DNA from: Novacetimonas maltaceti
Lineage (GTDB): Bacteria; Pseudomonadota; Alphaproteobacteria; Acetobacterales; Acetobacteraceae
NCBI RefSeq assembly: GCF_002906255.1
Contig: NZ_POTC01000026.1
Span: 1-44,715, forward strand
Reading direction: 5' to 3'
DNA length: 44,715 nucleotides
Position 1 is the stretch's first letter. Each line of letters starts with the position of its first letter. Shown one piece after another: positions 26,194 to 35,156 of this stretch. The notes under the pieces are model-generated. The model was not told the origin of the DNA. It did no database searches and saw only the letters and a list, made by a program, of their open reading frames with translations. The translations under genes were made by a program, and so were the position numbers.

Positions 26194-26942
26194 CCGTACA
26201 TTTCATCGGCGCGGGCCCCGGGGCCGCCGACCTGCTGACCCTGCGCGGGCGCGACCTGCTGGCGCGATGCCCGGTCTGCCTGTACGCCGGGTCCATCGTC
26301 CCGCGCGAAATGCTGGCCCACTGCCCGCCGGATGCGCGGCTGGTGGATACCGCGCCCATGACGCTGGACATGATCGAGGCGGAATATGTCGCCGCCCACG
26401 CGGCGGGCCACGATGTCGCGCGCCTGCATTCGGGGGACCTGTCGGTCTACAGCGCCGTGGCGGAGCAGGTCCGCAGGCTCGACCGGCATGCCATCCCGTG
26501 GACCATGACGCCCGGCGTCCCGGCCTTCGCCGCCGCCGCGTCGGTGCTGGGCCGTGAACTGACGATGCCCGAAGTCGCGCAGAGTGTCGTGCTGACGCGT
26601 GTCAGCGGGCGTGCGTCGGCCATGCCCGAAACCGAGACGCTGAAGGCCTTTGGCGCGACGGGGGCCACACTTGCGATCCACCTTGCGATCCATGCGCTGG
26701 ACCGGATCGTGGCCGACCTGACCCCGCTTTACGGCGCGGACTGCCCGGTGGCGATCGTCGCCCGCGCCACATGGCCCGACCAGGTGGTGCTGCGCGGCAC
26801 ACTTGGGACCATTGCCGCGCAACTGGCCCAACATCCCATCGAACGCACGGCGCTGGTGCTGGTGGGACGTGCGCTGGGGCAGCATGATTTCCGCGAAAGC
26901 GCGCTCTACAACCCCGACTACCACCGCCGCTTCCGCTCCTAA
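26190..26942 (+). CDS. cobM: Precorrin-4 C11-methyltransferase CobM
   Basis: CobM methylates C11 of precorrin-4 to give precorrin-5. The 250-residue protein has [73 protein letters not shown] and the CobM-type [15 protein letters not shown]. The start codon at 26190 is in the ATGA overlap with cobE and follows GGAG. It is the last gene of the plus-strand run, ending just before a nested-hairpin repeat and facing cbiD. Confidence 0.97.
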   Translation: MTVHFIGAGPGAADLLTLRGRDLLARCPVCLYAGSIVPREMLAHCPPDARLVDTAPMTLDMIEAEYVAAHAAGHDVARLHSGDLSVYSAVAEQVRRLDRHAIPWTMTPGVPAFAAAASVLGRELTMPEVAQSVVLTRVSGRASAMPETETLKAFGATGATLAIHLAIHALDRIVADLTPLYGADCPVAIVARATWPDQVVLRGTLGTIAAQLAQHPIERTALVLVGRALGQHDFRESALYNPDYHRRFRS

Positions 26943-26950
26943 AAAACCTA

Positions 26951-27033
26951 TAAGAAGTTTTTGGTGAAGCTTTTTTCAAAAAGCTTCGAGAAACGCCGCC
27001 TTTTCGAAAAAAGGCAGCACCCAAAAACCTTTA
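26951..27033. repeat. Nested-hairpin repeat, copy 5
   Basis: Outer arms AAGAAGTTTTTGG and CCAAAAACCTTTA, then GAAGCTTTTTTCAAAAAGCTTC, then a GCCGCCTTTT/AAAAGGCAGC hairpin. The AAGCTT hairpin comes first. It fills the gap between the convergent genes cobM and cbiD, so it could serve the 3' ends of both. Confidence 0.92.
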
Positions 27034-27039
27034 TCAGCC

Positions 27040-28155
27040 TTATCCGTCTTCATCGACCGGATGGGGGCCATGGCGTGAAACCAGCATGCCCGCGCGGTCG
27101 AACATCAGGATGTCGAGGGCACATCCACTGCCCGCCAGCACGTCACGCGCCACACCCCACGCCCGGCGCGTGATGACGGCGCCAAGGTCTATCCCCGCCG
27201 CAGCCGTCAGCGCGAATGCCGCCGCAACCGTATGGGTCCGCGCGACCTGTCCGGCAAGGTCCGCATCCGCCCCCGCGCGCGCGGCGTCACGCGCCAGTTC
27301 CGCCATGTCCGCGCGCCCGCGCCGCGAATGCAGGTCGAGGAAACCCTGCGCCAGCTTGCTGACCTTCGCGACGCCCCCCGCCACGGTGACGCGCGGCACA
27401 GGATGGCGACGCAGGTATTTCAGCATCCCGCCCGCAAAATCGCCCATTTCGATCATCGCCTCCTCCGGCAGGGCATACAGCGCGCGCGCCGCGCGTTCGG
27501 ACACGTCGCCGGTGGAACCGACCACATGCGCAAGCCCCATGGCACGCGCCACGTCCACGCCACGATGGATGCTGTCGATCCACGCGGCACAGGAAAAGGG
27601 CACGACGATGCCCGTCGTCCCGAGGATCGACAGGCCGCCGACAATCCCAAGACGCCCATTGAGCGTGCGGCGCGCAAGGCGTTCGCCATCGGCAACCGAT
27701 ACCGTGACCCGCACGTCCGGCACCCGCCCGCCCGCTTCGGTCAGGGCGGTGCGGATCATCCGGCGCGGGACGGGGTTGATCGCGGGTTCCCCCACCGCGA
27801 TCGGCAGGCCCGGCAGGGTTACGGTCCCCACGCCGGGACCCGCGCGGAATGTGATGCCGGTGCCCGGTGCGCCGGGGGCCAGGTCGGCGCGGACCAGTGC
27901 GCCATGCGTCACGTCGGGATCATCGCCTGCGTCCTTGACCACGCATGCCCACGCGCCCCCCGCATCGTCCCGGCCATGGGCGGCAAGGCTGAAGGCCACG
28001 TCCTGCCCGCCGGGCAGGGTGATGGTGACGGGGTCGGGAAAATCACCGCACCGCATCGCCACCCACGCGGCCCGCGCCGCCGCCGTGGCGCAGCTTCCTG
28101 TGGTCCAGCCCCGGCGCAGGCTGGCCTGATCGGGGGTGTTGCGGGTATGTGTCAT
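27040..28155 (-). CDS. cbiD: CbiD, cobalt-precorrin-5B C1-methyltransferase type
   Basis: The 371-residue protein is a full-length CbiD. Marks are LRRGWTTGSCATAAARAAWVA near the start, GVGTVTLPGLPIAVGEPAINPVPR in the middle, RTLNGRLGIVGGLSILGTTGIV, the MIEMGDFAGGMLKYLRRHP motif and a late VITRRAWGVARDVL. CbiD acts in the anaerobic pathway, methylating C1 and removing a two-carbon fragment. In this oxygen-dependent set it most likely fills the role of CobF, for which no gene is seen here. ATG at 28155 is used; a 36-residue longer frame adds cysteine-rich sequence unlike the family. It is on the minus strand, divergent from cobB. Confidence 0.93.
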   Translation of the reverse strand: MTHTRNTPDQASLRRGWTTGSCATAAARAAWVAMRCGDFPDPVTITLPGGQDVAFSLAAHGRDDAGGAWACVVKDAGDDPDVTHGALVRADLAPGAPGTGITFRAGPGVGTVTLPGLPIAVGEPAINPVPRRMIRTALTEAGGRVPDVRVTVSVADGERLARRTLNGRLGIVGGLSILGTTGIVVPFSCAAWIDSIHRGVDVARAMGLAHVVGSTGDVSERAARALYALPEEAMIEMGDFAGGMLKYLRRHPVPRVTVAGGVAKVSKLAQGFLDLHSRRGRADMAELARDAARAGADADLAGQVARTHTVAAAFALTAAAGIDLGAVITRRAWGVARDVLAGSGCALDILMFDRAGMLVSRHGPHPVDEDG

Positions 28156-28253
28156 CGCGGCGTTCCAGTATGGGCGGAGCATCCCCGCCACCGGGGACGG
28201 AAAAGGCGGCGGACAGGGAACATGATGGCACAGCATGTAGCAGTTGGGGACAC

Positions 28254-29582
28254 ATGATGGCACGCGTGACGATACCGGGACTGATGATCGCGGCCCCCCG
28301 TTCGGGCGGGGGGAAGACCACGCTGACCCTGGCGATCATGGCCGCCCTGCGCGCGCGCGGCGTGGAGGTGGGCGGGGCCAAGACCGGGCCGGATTACATC
28401 GACCCCGCCTTTCATGAGGCCGCGACCGGACGCCCCGGCCTCAACCTCGACAGCTGGACCATGCCGCCCGCCCTGCTGGACACGGTCATGGAGCGCGCAC
28501 AGCAGACGGCCGACATGGTGGTGGTGGAGGCGTCGATGGGCCTGTTCGACGGGCTGGACACGCCCGATGGCGCACGCGGCGCGCCGTCGGACATTGCGGC
28601 GCGTTTCGACCTGCCGGTCGTCCTTGTCCTCGACGTGTCGGGACAGGGACAGTCGGCGGCGGCGACCGCGCTGGGCTTCGCACGGCTGGACCCCGGCGTG
28701 CGCGTGGCGGGGGTGATCCTCAACCGTGTCGGTTCCGCCCGGCATCGCGCCATGGCGACCCGCGCGATCGAGGCCATCGGCCTGCCGGTGCTTGGCGCGT
28801 TCATGCGCAATCCGGACCTGCGCATGCCCGAACGCCACCTCGGGCTGGTGCAGGCGCGTGAACATGACGGGCTGGCGGCCCTGCTGGCGCAACTGGCGAC
28901 GCAGGCGGAACGCGACCTCGACCTTGACGCGCTGCTGGCGCTGGCGGCGGGCCGGTATCGGCGACCGGCAACGCCCGCCATCGCCCTGCCCCCGCCGGGA
29001 CAGCGGATCGCGGTGGCCAACGATGCCGCCTTTTCCTTCCTGTATGCGCACATGGTGATGGGATGGCACGGGATGGGGGCGGAGCTGCGCTTCTTCTCCC
29101 CCCTCGCGGATGAGGGACCGGATGACGGGTGCGATGCGTGCTGGCTGCCGGGGGGGTATCCCGAACTGCATGCCGGCCGCCTGTCCGCCGCCACGCGCTT
29201 TCACGCCGGGCTGCGCCAGTTCGCCCGCACCCGGCGGGTGCATGGCGAATGCGGCGGGTTCATGACGCTGGGGGCCAGCCTGACCGACCGCGACGGGCAG
29301 ACACATGCCATGGTGGGGCTGCTGGACCATGAAACCTCGTTCGCGCGGCGGCGGATGAACCTTGGCTACCGCGCGGCGCGACTGCGCCATGACTGCGCGC
29401 TGGGCCCTGCGGGCACGCACCTGCGCGGGCACGAATTCCACTACGCCACCATCACCAGTCCCGGCACCGACACGCCACTGGCGGACCTGCGCGATGGCAA
29501 TGGGGAGGACCGGGGCATGGCGGGCGGTATCCGCGGCACTGTCAGCGGCACGTTCTTTCATGTGCTGGCACGGCATGGCTGA
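28254..29582 (+). CDS. cobB: Hydrogenobyrinic/cobyrinic acid a,c-diamide synthase CobB
   Basis: CobB uses ATP and glutamine to amidate the a and c side chains of the corrin ring, giving the substrate of the CobN chelatase. In 442 residues, an N-terminal dethiobiotin-synthase-like ATPase domain carries the P-loop APRSGGGKTTLTLAIMAAL and KTGPDYIDPAFHEAATGRP. A C-terminal class I amidotransferase domain carries the nucleophilic Cys in VHGECGGFMTLG and a late histidine in GHEFHYATI. Two adjacent in-frame ATG codons open the gene; GGGGA lies four bases before the first. It is divergent from cbiD across 98 bases, which must hold both promoters, so its regulation need not follow the main riboswitch. 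Confidence 0.96.
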   Translation: MMARVTIPGLMIAAPRSGGGKTTLTLAIMAALRARGVEVGGAKTGPDYIDPAFHEAATGRPGLNLDSWTMPPALLDTVMERAQQTADMVVVEASMGLFDGLDTPDGARGAPSDIAARFDLPVVLVLDVSGQGQSAAATALGFARLDPGVRVAGVILNRVGSARHRAMATRAIEAIGLPVLGAFMRNPDLRMPERHLGLVQAREHDGLAALLAQLATQAERDLDLDALLALAAGRYRRPATPAIALPPPGQRIAVANDAAFSFLYAHMVMGWHGMGAELRFFSPLADEGPDDGCDACWLPGGYPELHAGRLSAATRFHAGLRQFARTRRVHGECGGFMTLGASLTDRDGQTHAMVGLLDHETSFARRRMNLGYRAARLRHDCALGPAGTHLRGHEFHYATITSPGTDTPLADLRDGNGEDRGMAGGIRGTVSGTFFHVLARHG

Positions 29583-29627
29583 GGTGCGAAAGCCAGTCCT
29601 CACGCGACATGATCCCTTGAAGGACTG

Positions 29628-29706
29628 ACGTTTCCTGGTGCCGTCTTTTTTTAAAAATGCGGTGTCTTTTGAAGCTTTTTGAAAAAAGCTTCACCAAAAA
29701 CTTCTT
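29628..29706. repeat. Nested-hairpin repeat, copy 6
   Basis: The left outer arm is decayed (GACGTTTCCTGG) while the right one, CCAAAAACTTC, is kept. The inner hairpins GCCGTCTTTT/AAAATGCGGT and GAAGCTTTTT/AAAAAAGCTTC are both visible, GC-type first. It starts about 45 bases after the cobB stop. Confidence 0.85.
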
Positions 29707-29783
29707 TTCGATGTTTCAGGGGGCTGGTGGGCGGGGCTTTACAACAGTTCCTGAGGCCGATGGACAAGGTCCGTGTCGAAAAT

Positions 29784-29798
29784 TAAGATTAATTCTTA
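29784..29798. promoter_or_regulatory. AT-rich inverted repeat upstream of feoA
   Basis: TAAGA and TCTTA flank TTAAT. It lies in the only strongly AT-rich patch between cobB and feoA, about 230 bases before the feoA start. A site for an iron regulator is possible, but the match to known Fur or Irr sites is not good enough to name it. Confidence 0.3.
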
Positions 29799-30026
29799 GA
29801 GACTGTTTCAAAAACCACGTTCCCGGCGCATAAGGCTGCGCCAGCGCCCCAAGGTGCCGGGGGACTGGCACGCAGGCCCGCCCGACGGGATCTCCACGGT
29901 GCCGGGCCATGTGCGGGCGGTTTTCTGGACCAGCCCCTTTACAACCTGTCAGGTTCCGGGCCGTGCGCCCTGCCTGCTTTCATTTTGGGCGCGCCATACC
30001 ATATCGGATATGTGTGCGGGATACAG

Positions 30027-30277
30027 ATGCGACTGAATGAACTTCCACGCGGGATGGAGGCCATCATCGATCGGGTGGAAGACGCCAGCCACCCCGACCC
30101 GGTGGCGGGACGGCTGCGCGAACTCGGCTTCGTGCCGGGTGAACCCGTGCGCGTCGTGGCCATCGCGCCCATGGGAGGCGACCCGATCGCGGTCAGCATC
30201 GGCTTCACCCGCTTCGCCCTGCGGCGCGACGAGGCCGCGCGCGTCGTCGTGCATGCCCCACAGTCCGGGTCACGCCC

Positions 30278-30281
<4 letters not shown>
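30027..30281 (+). CDS. feoA: Ferrous iron transport protein A (FeoA)
   Basis: This 84-residue cytosolic SH3-like protein assists FeoB. The FeoA pattern is visible: RLNELPRGMEAIIDRV, then VAGRLRELGFVPGEPVRVV, then GGDPIAVSIGFTRFALRRDEAARVVV. The ATG at 30027 gives a normal-length FeoA; a longer frame adds 14 residues of no family likeness. The stop overlaps the feoB start by ATGA, so the pair is translationally coupled. Confidence 0.93.
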
Positions 30282-32128
<1,847 letters not shown>

Positions 32129-32136
32129 GGGGTGGC

Positions 32137-32409
32137 ATGATCCAGACGATCCTTGTGGCCTGCGCCGTCGTGGCGTGCGCCCTGTACTGGACGGGACGGC
32201 TGTTCCCGCGCGCGCGCCTGTCAGCATGGCGCATGGTCGCGGCCACGATGCAACACATGGGCGCGCCCGAACGCTGGCGCGCGCTTGCGGCCCGCCGCGC
32301 GACCCCACGCACGGGGGGCGGATGTGGGGGATGCAGCGGATGCGCCAGCAACTGCCCGCCGGAGGGGACACGAAAAACCGGTTCCGGTCGGACTGCCGGC
32401 CGGGGATGA
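32137..32409 (+). CDS. Small membrane-anchored cysteine-rich protein downstream of feoB
   Basis: The 90-residue product begins with one hydrophobic helix (MIQTILVACAVVACALYW), followed by a basic amphipathic stretch (RARLSAWRMVAATMQHMG) and a C-terminal GGGCGGCSGCASNCPP with four cysteines spaced CxxCxxCxxxC. Short proteins of this kind occur after feoB in several proteobacteria (DUF6587-like) and may take a FeoC-like part in assembly or metal or Fe-S sensing; that is inference. ATG at 32137 follows GGGGTGG. The start is only eight bases after feoB, so co-transcription is nearly certain. The last residues, after the cysteines, are of low complexity. Confidence 0.75.
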   Translation: MIQTILVACAVVACALYWTGRLFPRARLSAWRMVAATMQHMGAPERWRALAARRATPRTGGGCGGCSGCASNCPPEGTRKTGSGRTAGRG

Positions 32410-32887
32410 CTTTTCGGGCATGCCCCGCCTACAGGAAGACAGGAAGACTGGCGCGGGCCGTTTTTTCCGCCGCCCATGACCGCGCGATCCCCCGCTCCCT
32501 AACTTTTCATTAGCATCTGCAACCTACGCTGCGGGCCGCAGGCAATCCGGCGCAGGAGCGGGACCATGACCCGGTATCATGGGCGGGCATAAGATTTATT
32601 TGCCTTTTGACGGGAAACATCCCTCTGGACATCATGGTACGAATTGATAGAAACAATTAAGCCTGTATTGTCTCATTTTATAAACATAGACTGTAAATGC
32701 ACCTTTACTCTGAAAAAATTACTCACGCTGCCACCGCTTTTATTTCAAATCCGAAACACATGGCCTGCCATCATTATGGATACCGGCACGCCTGACCCCG
32801 CATGGGCACCCCTGCGCGGCAGGCACGCATGACTTTCAGATCCGCAGGCCCTATGATCCTTTTTCCTTTCTTCCCCTGAGGTTGATG
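32410..32887. other. Leader region upstream of pdeA-like gene
   Basis: No gene is seen in 478 bases. The middle part (about 32580-32770) is clearly AT-rich against its surroundings and probably holds the promoter of the c-di-GMP operon. A weak hairpin AATTG/CAATT lies near 32642-32658. A 62-codon open frame crossing the region has no supporting features. Confidence 0.5.
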
Positions 32888-35110
32888 ATGAGCAAGTCCC
32901 ATCTAAGCGCTGAAGTCCTCTTGTCGGCACTTGAGCAGGCCATTGATGCGACAGTGATTATTGATGACAAGAACAACGTCATCTTTTTCAACAAGGCTGC
33001 CGAAAACCTCTGGGGCCTGCCCCGGCAGGACGTGATCGGCAAGAATGTCAGTTCACTCGTGCCGCTCCAGCATCGCGCGGACCATGACAGCTTCATCGAC
33101 ACCAACCGCCGCACCGGCGTCAGCAAGATTGTCGGCACGTCGCGGGAGGTCGAATTCTCCCGCGCGGACGGGGAATATATCTGCGGGGAACTGTCGCTTT
33201 CGAAGGTCCTGACCGGCGAAGGCCGCATCTACTACATGGGGGTGATGAAGAACGTCACCAACGAAAGCCAGCAGCGCAAGATCCTGATCCTGCAGAATGA
33301 CGTGCTGCAGGCGCTCGCCAGTGACATGCTGATCCAGGACGTGGCCGACCTGCTGTGCCGCCGGGTCGAAGGGTTCGTGCCCGGCGCCGTGGCGGTCCTG
33401 ATGCTGATCATGCCCGACGGGCAGTTGCGCGTGCTGTCGTCGCCCACCCTGCCCAAACGCTTCCGCACCGCGCTCGAGACGGTCCAGCTTTCGCCTTCCG
33501 CGATGGAGAAGCTTCGCGTCGACCCGAAGCAGGCCAACCGCCTGGTGTGGGACAGCTACCGCTCGCTCGGGATCTCTCTGGGGCTGCAGCAGTGCTTTTC
33601 CACCCCGGTCAAGACCCAGACGGGCGAGGTTTCGGGCATCTTCGCGCTGTATTCGCGCGACGATGCACGCCACAATTCGTGGCCGCAGCGCATCGTGGAT
33701 TCGTGCATCCCGTTCTGCGCCCTCGCGTTCGAGCAGAACGCGACCAAGCAGCACATTTCCCACCTGTCGAACTTCGACTCCCTGACCGGGCTGCTCAACC
33801 GCTCCTCGGTGCACAAGGTGCTCGAAGGCATGATCGCCAAGCAGGAGGGCAACCACCACTTCGCGATCTTCATGCTCGACATCGACCGCTTCCGCGACAT
33901 CAACGATGCGCTCGGCCATGTCTATGCCGACCAGTTCCTGGTCGAGATCGCGCAGCGCATCCGCTCCATCGCCAAGGATGGCTATATCGTCAGCCGCTCC
34001 GGCGGGGATGAATTCGTCGTGGCCGTGCCCAACTGCCGCAATGACGATGCCATCAAGTTCGCGGAAATGCTGATCGCAACCATCGCGAAGCCGATGCAGA
34101 TCGGGCAGAACACGCTGACCATCTCGTGCAGTGTCGGCATCAGCACTTTCCCCGACAACGGCCCCGACAGCGAATCCCTGCTCAGCAACGCCGACGTGGC
34201 GATGCGCCAGGCCAAGGCCGACGGGCGCGGCACCTACCGCTTCGCCAATTCGGAAAAGAACCAGGTGGCGCAGGACCGGCTGGTGCTTGGCTCCGCGCTG
34301 CGCGATTCGCTGGCGCGCGGGGCGCTGAACCTGCATTACCAGCCACAGGTGCGCACCCATACGCTCGAACTGTGCGGGGTGGAGGCACTGTCGCGCTGGC
34401 ACCATCCGCACCTTGGCAACATCTTCCCCTCGCGCTTCATCGCGGTGGCGGAGGAAACCGGCCAGATCGAGGCCATCGGCCGCTGGTCCCTGCAGGAATC
34501 ATGCCGCCAGATGGTGCAGTGGGACAAGGACGGCATCCATGTCCCCACGGTTGCGGTGAACCTGTCGGCGGTGCATTTCCGCAACCGTGCGCTGCCGGAA
34601 TACATTTCCAACCTGCTTGACCATTACAAGCTGACGCCCGACCGCCTGACGGTGGAAATCACCGAAAGCGTCATGATGGACAGCAGCAGCGACACCGAAG
34701 AGGTGCTGCAGGCCATCCGCAACCTTGGCACGGGCCTGTCGATGGACGATTTCGGCACGGGCTATTCCTCCCTGTCGCGCCTGACGCGCCTGCCGCTGAC
34801 GGAAATCAAGATCGACCGCAGCTTCATCAACGATTTCGAGCATGACACCAACGCGCAGGCCGTGACCATGGCGGTCATCGGCATCGGGTCGCGCCTGGGC
34901 ATGACGGTCGTGACCGAGGGCGTGGAGACCGAGCAGCAGCGTCGCCTGCTGGAGGAGCTCAAGTGCGACGTGATGCAGGGCTACCTGTTCGCCAAGCCAC
35001 TGGCGCCAAAGGATCTTGAACAGTGGGTGCGCCAGCGCCGCACGATCAAGAACCTGGCCGAACCGGCCGGCAAGGCAAAGACGGTATCGGAAAAAAACAA
35101 ATCGAATTAA
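32888..35110 (+). CDS. pdeA: PAS-GAF-GGDEF-EAL protein, oxygen-sensing c-di-GMP phosphodiesterase A (PdeA type)
   Basis: The 740-residue protein has a PAS domain (about 10-120), a GAF-like domain (about 135-290), GGDEF (about 295-455) and EAL (about 465-715). The PAS resembles the haem domain of E. coli DosP and FixL, and His66 in RADHDSFI sits at the proximal haem ligand position. The EAL site is complete: EAL at 499-501, VNLSAVHFR, EITES, DDFGTGYSSL, KIDRSF, TEGVET. The GGDEF motif at 372-376 is also intact, so cyclase activity is possible; the product inhibition site (RxxD) is missing. ATG at 32888, six bases after GAGG, is preferred to the ATG and TTG just before it. In K. xylinus such genes precede dgc in cdg operons that control cellulose synthesis, as here. 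Confidence 0.88.
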   Translation: MSKSHLSAEVLLSALEQAIDATVIIDDKNNVIFFNKAAENLWGLPRQDVIGKNVSSLVPLQHRADHDSFIDTNRRTGVSKIVGTSREVEFSRADGEYICGELSLSKVLTGEGRIYYMGVMKNVTNESQQRKILILQNDVLQALASDMLIQDVADLLCRRVEGFVPGAVAVLMLIMPDGQLRVLSSPTLPKRFRTALETVQLSPSAMEKLRVDPKQANRLVWDSYRSLGISLGLQQCFSTPVKTQTGEVSGIFALYSRDDARHNSWPQRIVDSCIPFCALAFEQNATKQHISHLSNFDSLTGLLNRSSVHKVLEGMIAKQEGNHHFAIFMLDIDRFRDINDALGHVYADQFLVEIAQRIRSIAKDGYIVSRSGGDEFVVAVPNCRNDDAIKFAEMLIATIAKPMQIGQNTLTISCSVGISTFPDNGPDSESLLSNADVAMRQAKADGRGTYRFANSEKNQVAQDRLVLGSALRDSLARGALNLHYQPQVRTHTLELCGVEALSRWHHPHLGNIFPSRFIAVAEETGQIEAIGRWSLQESCRQMVQWDKDGIHVPTVAVNLSAVHFRNRALPEYISNLLDHYKLTPDRLTVEITESVMMDSSSDTEEVLQAIRNLGTGLSMDDFGTGYSSLSRLTRLPLTEIKIDRSFINDFEHDTNAQAVTMAVIGIGSRLGMTVVTEGVETEQQRRLLEELKCDVMQGYLFAKPLAPKDLEQWVRQRRTIKNLAEPAGKAKTVSEKNKSN

Positions 35111-35156
35111 AAGTTAAGGCACCATTCCAGCGTATCGCTTTGTTCCGAGGTTTTAT

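Larger units (their letters stand above)
29583..30026. other. cobB-feoA intergenic region
   Basis: No gene is seen in 444 bases. It holds a nested-hairpin repeat after cobB, an AT-rich patch with the inverted repeat TAAGA-TTAAT-TCTTA at 29784-29798, and ATATCGGATAT at 30001-30011 close to feoA. Either small palindrome could be a regulator site for feoAB, but neither is a clear Fur box. The nonamer CTTTACAAC occurs at 29737-29745 and again exactly 200 bases later. Confidence 0.5.

Noticed and set aside
29737-29945. CTTTACAAC nonamer repeated 200 bases apart upstream of feoA, thought of as insertion ends or target repeats
   Set aside because: The sequence between has no transposase trace, and the flanking bases match only loosely; nine bases may repeat by chance.
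32644-32832. 62-codon frame upstream of pdeA
   Set aside because: No ribosome-binding site, no family features, and it lies in the AT-rich leader where a promoter is expected.
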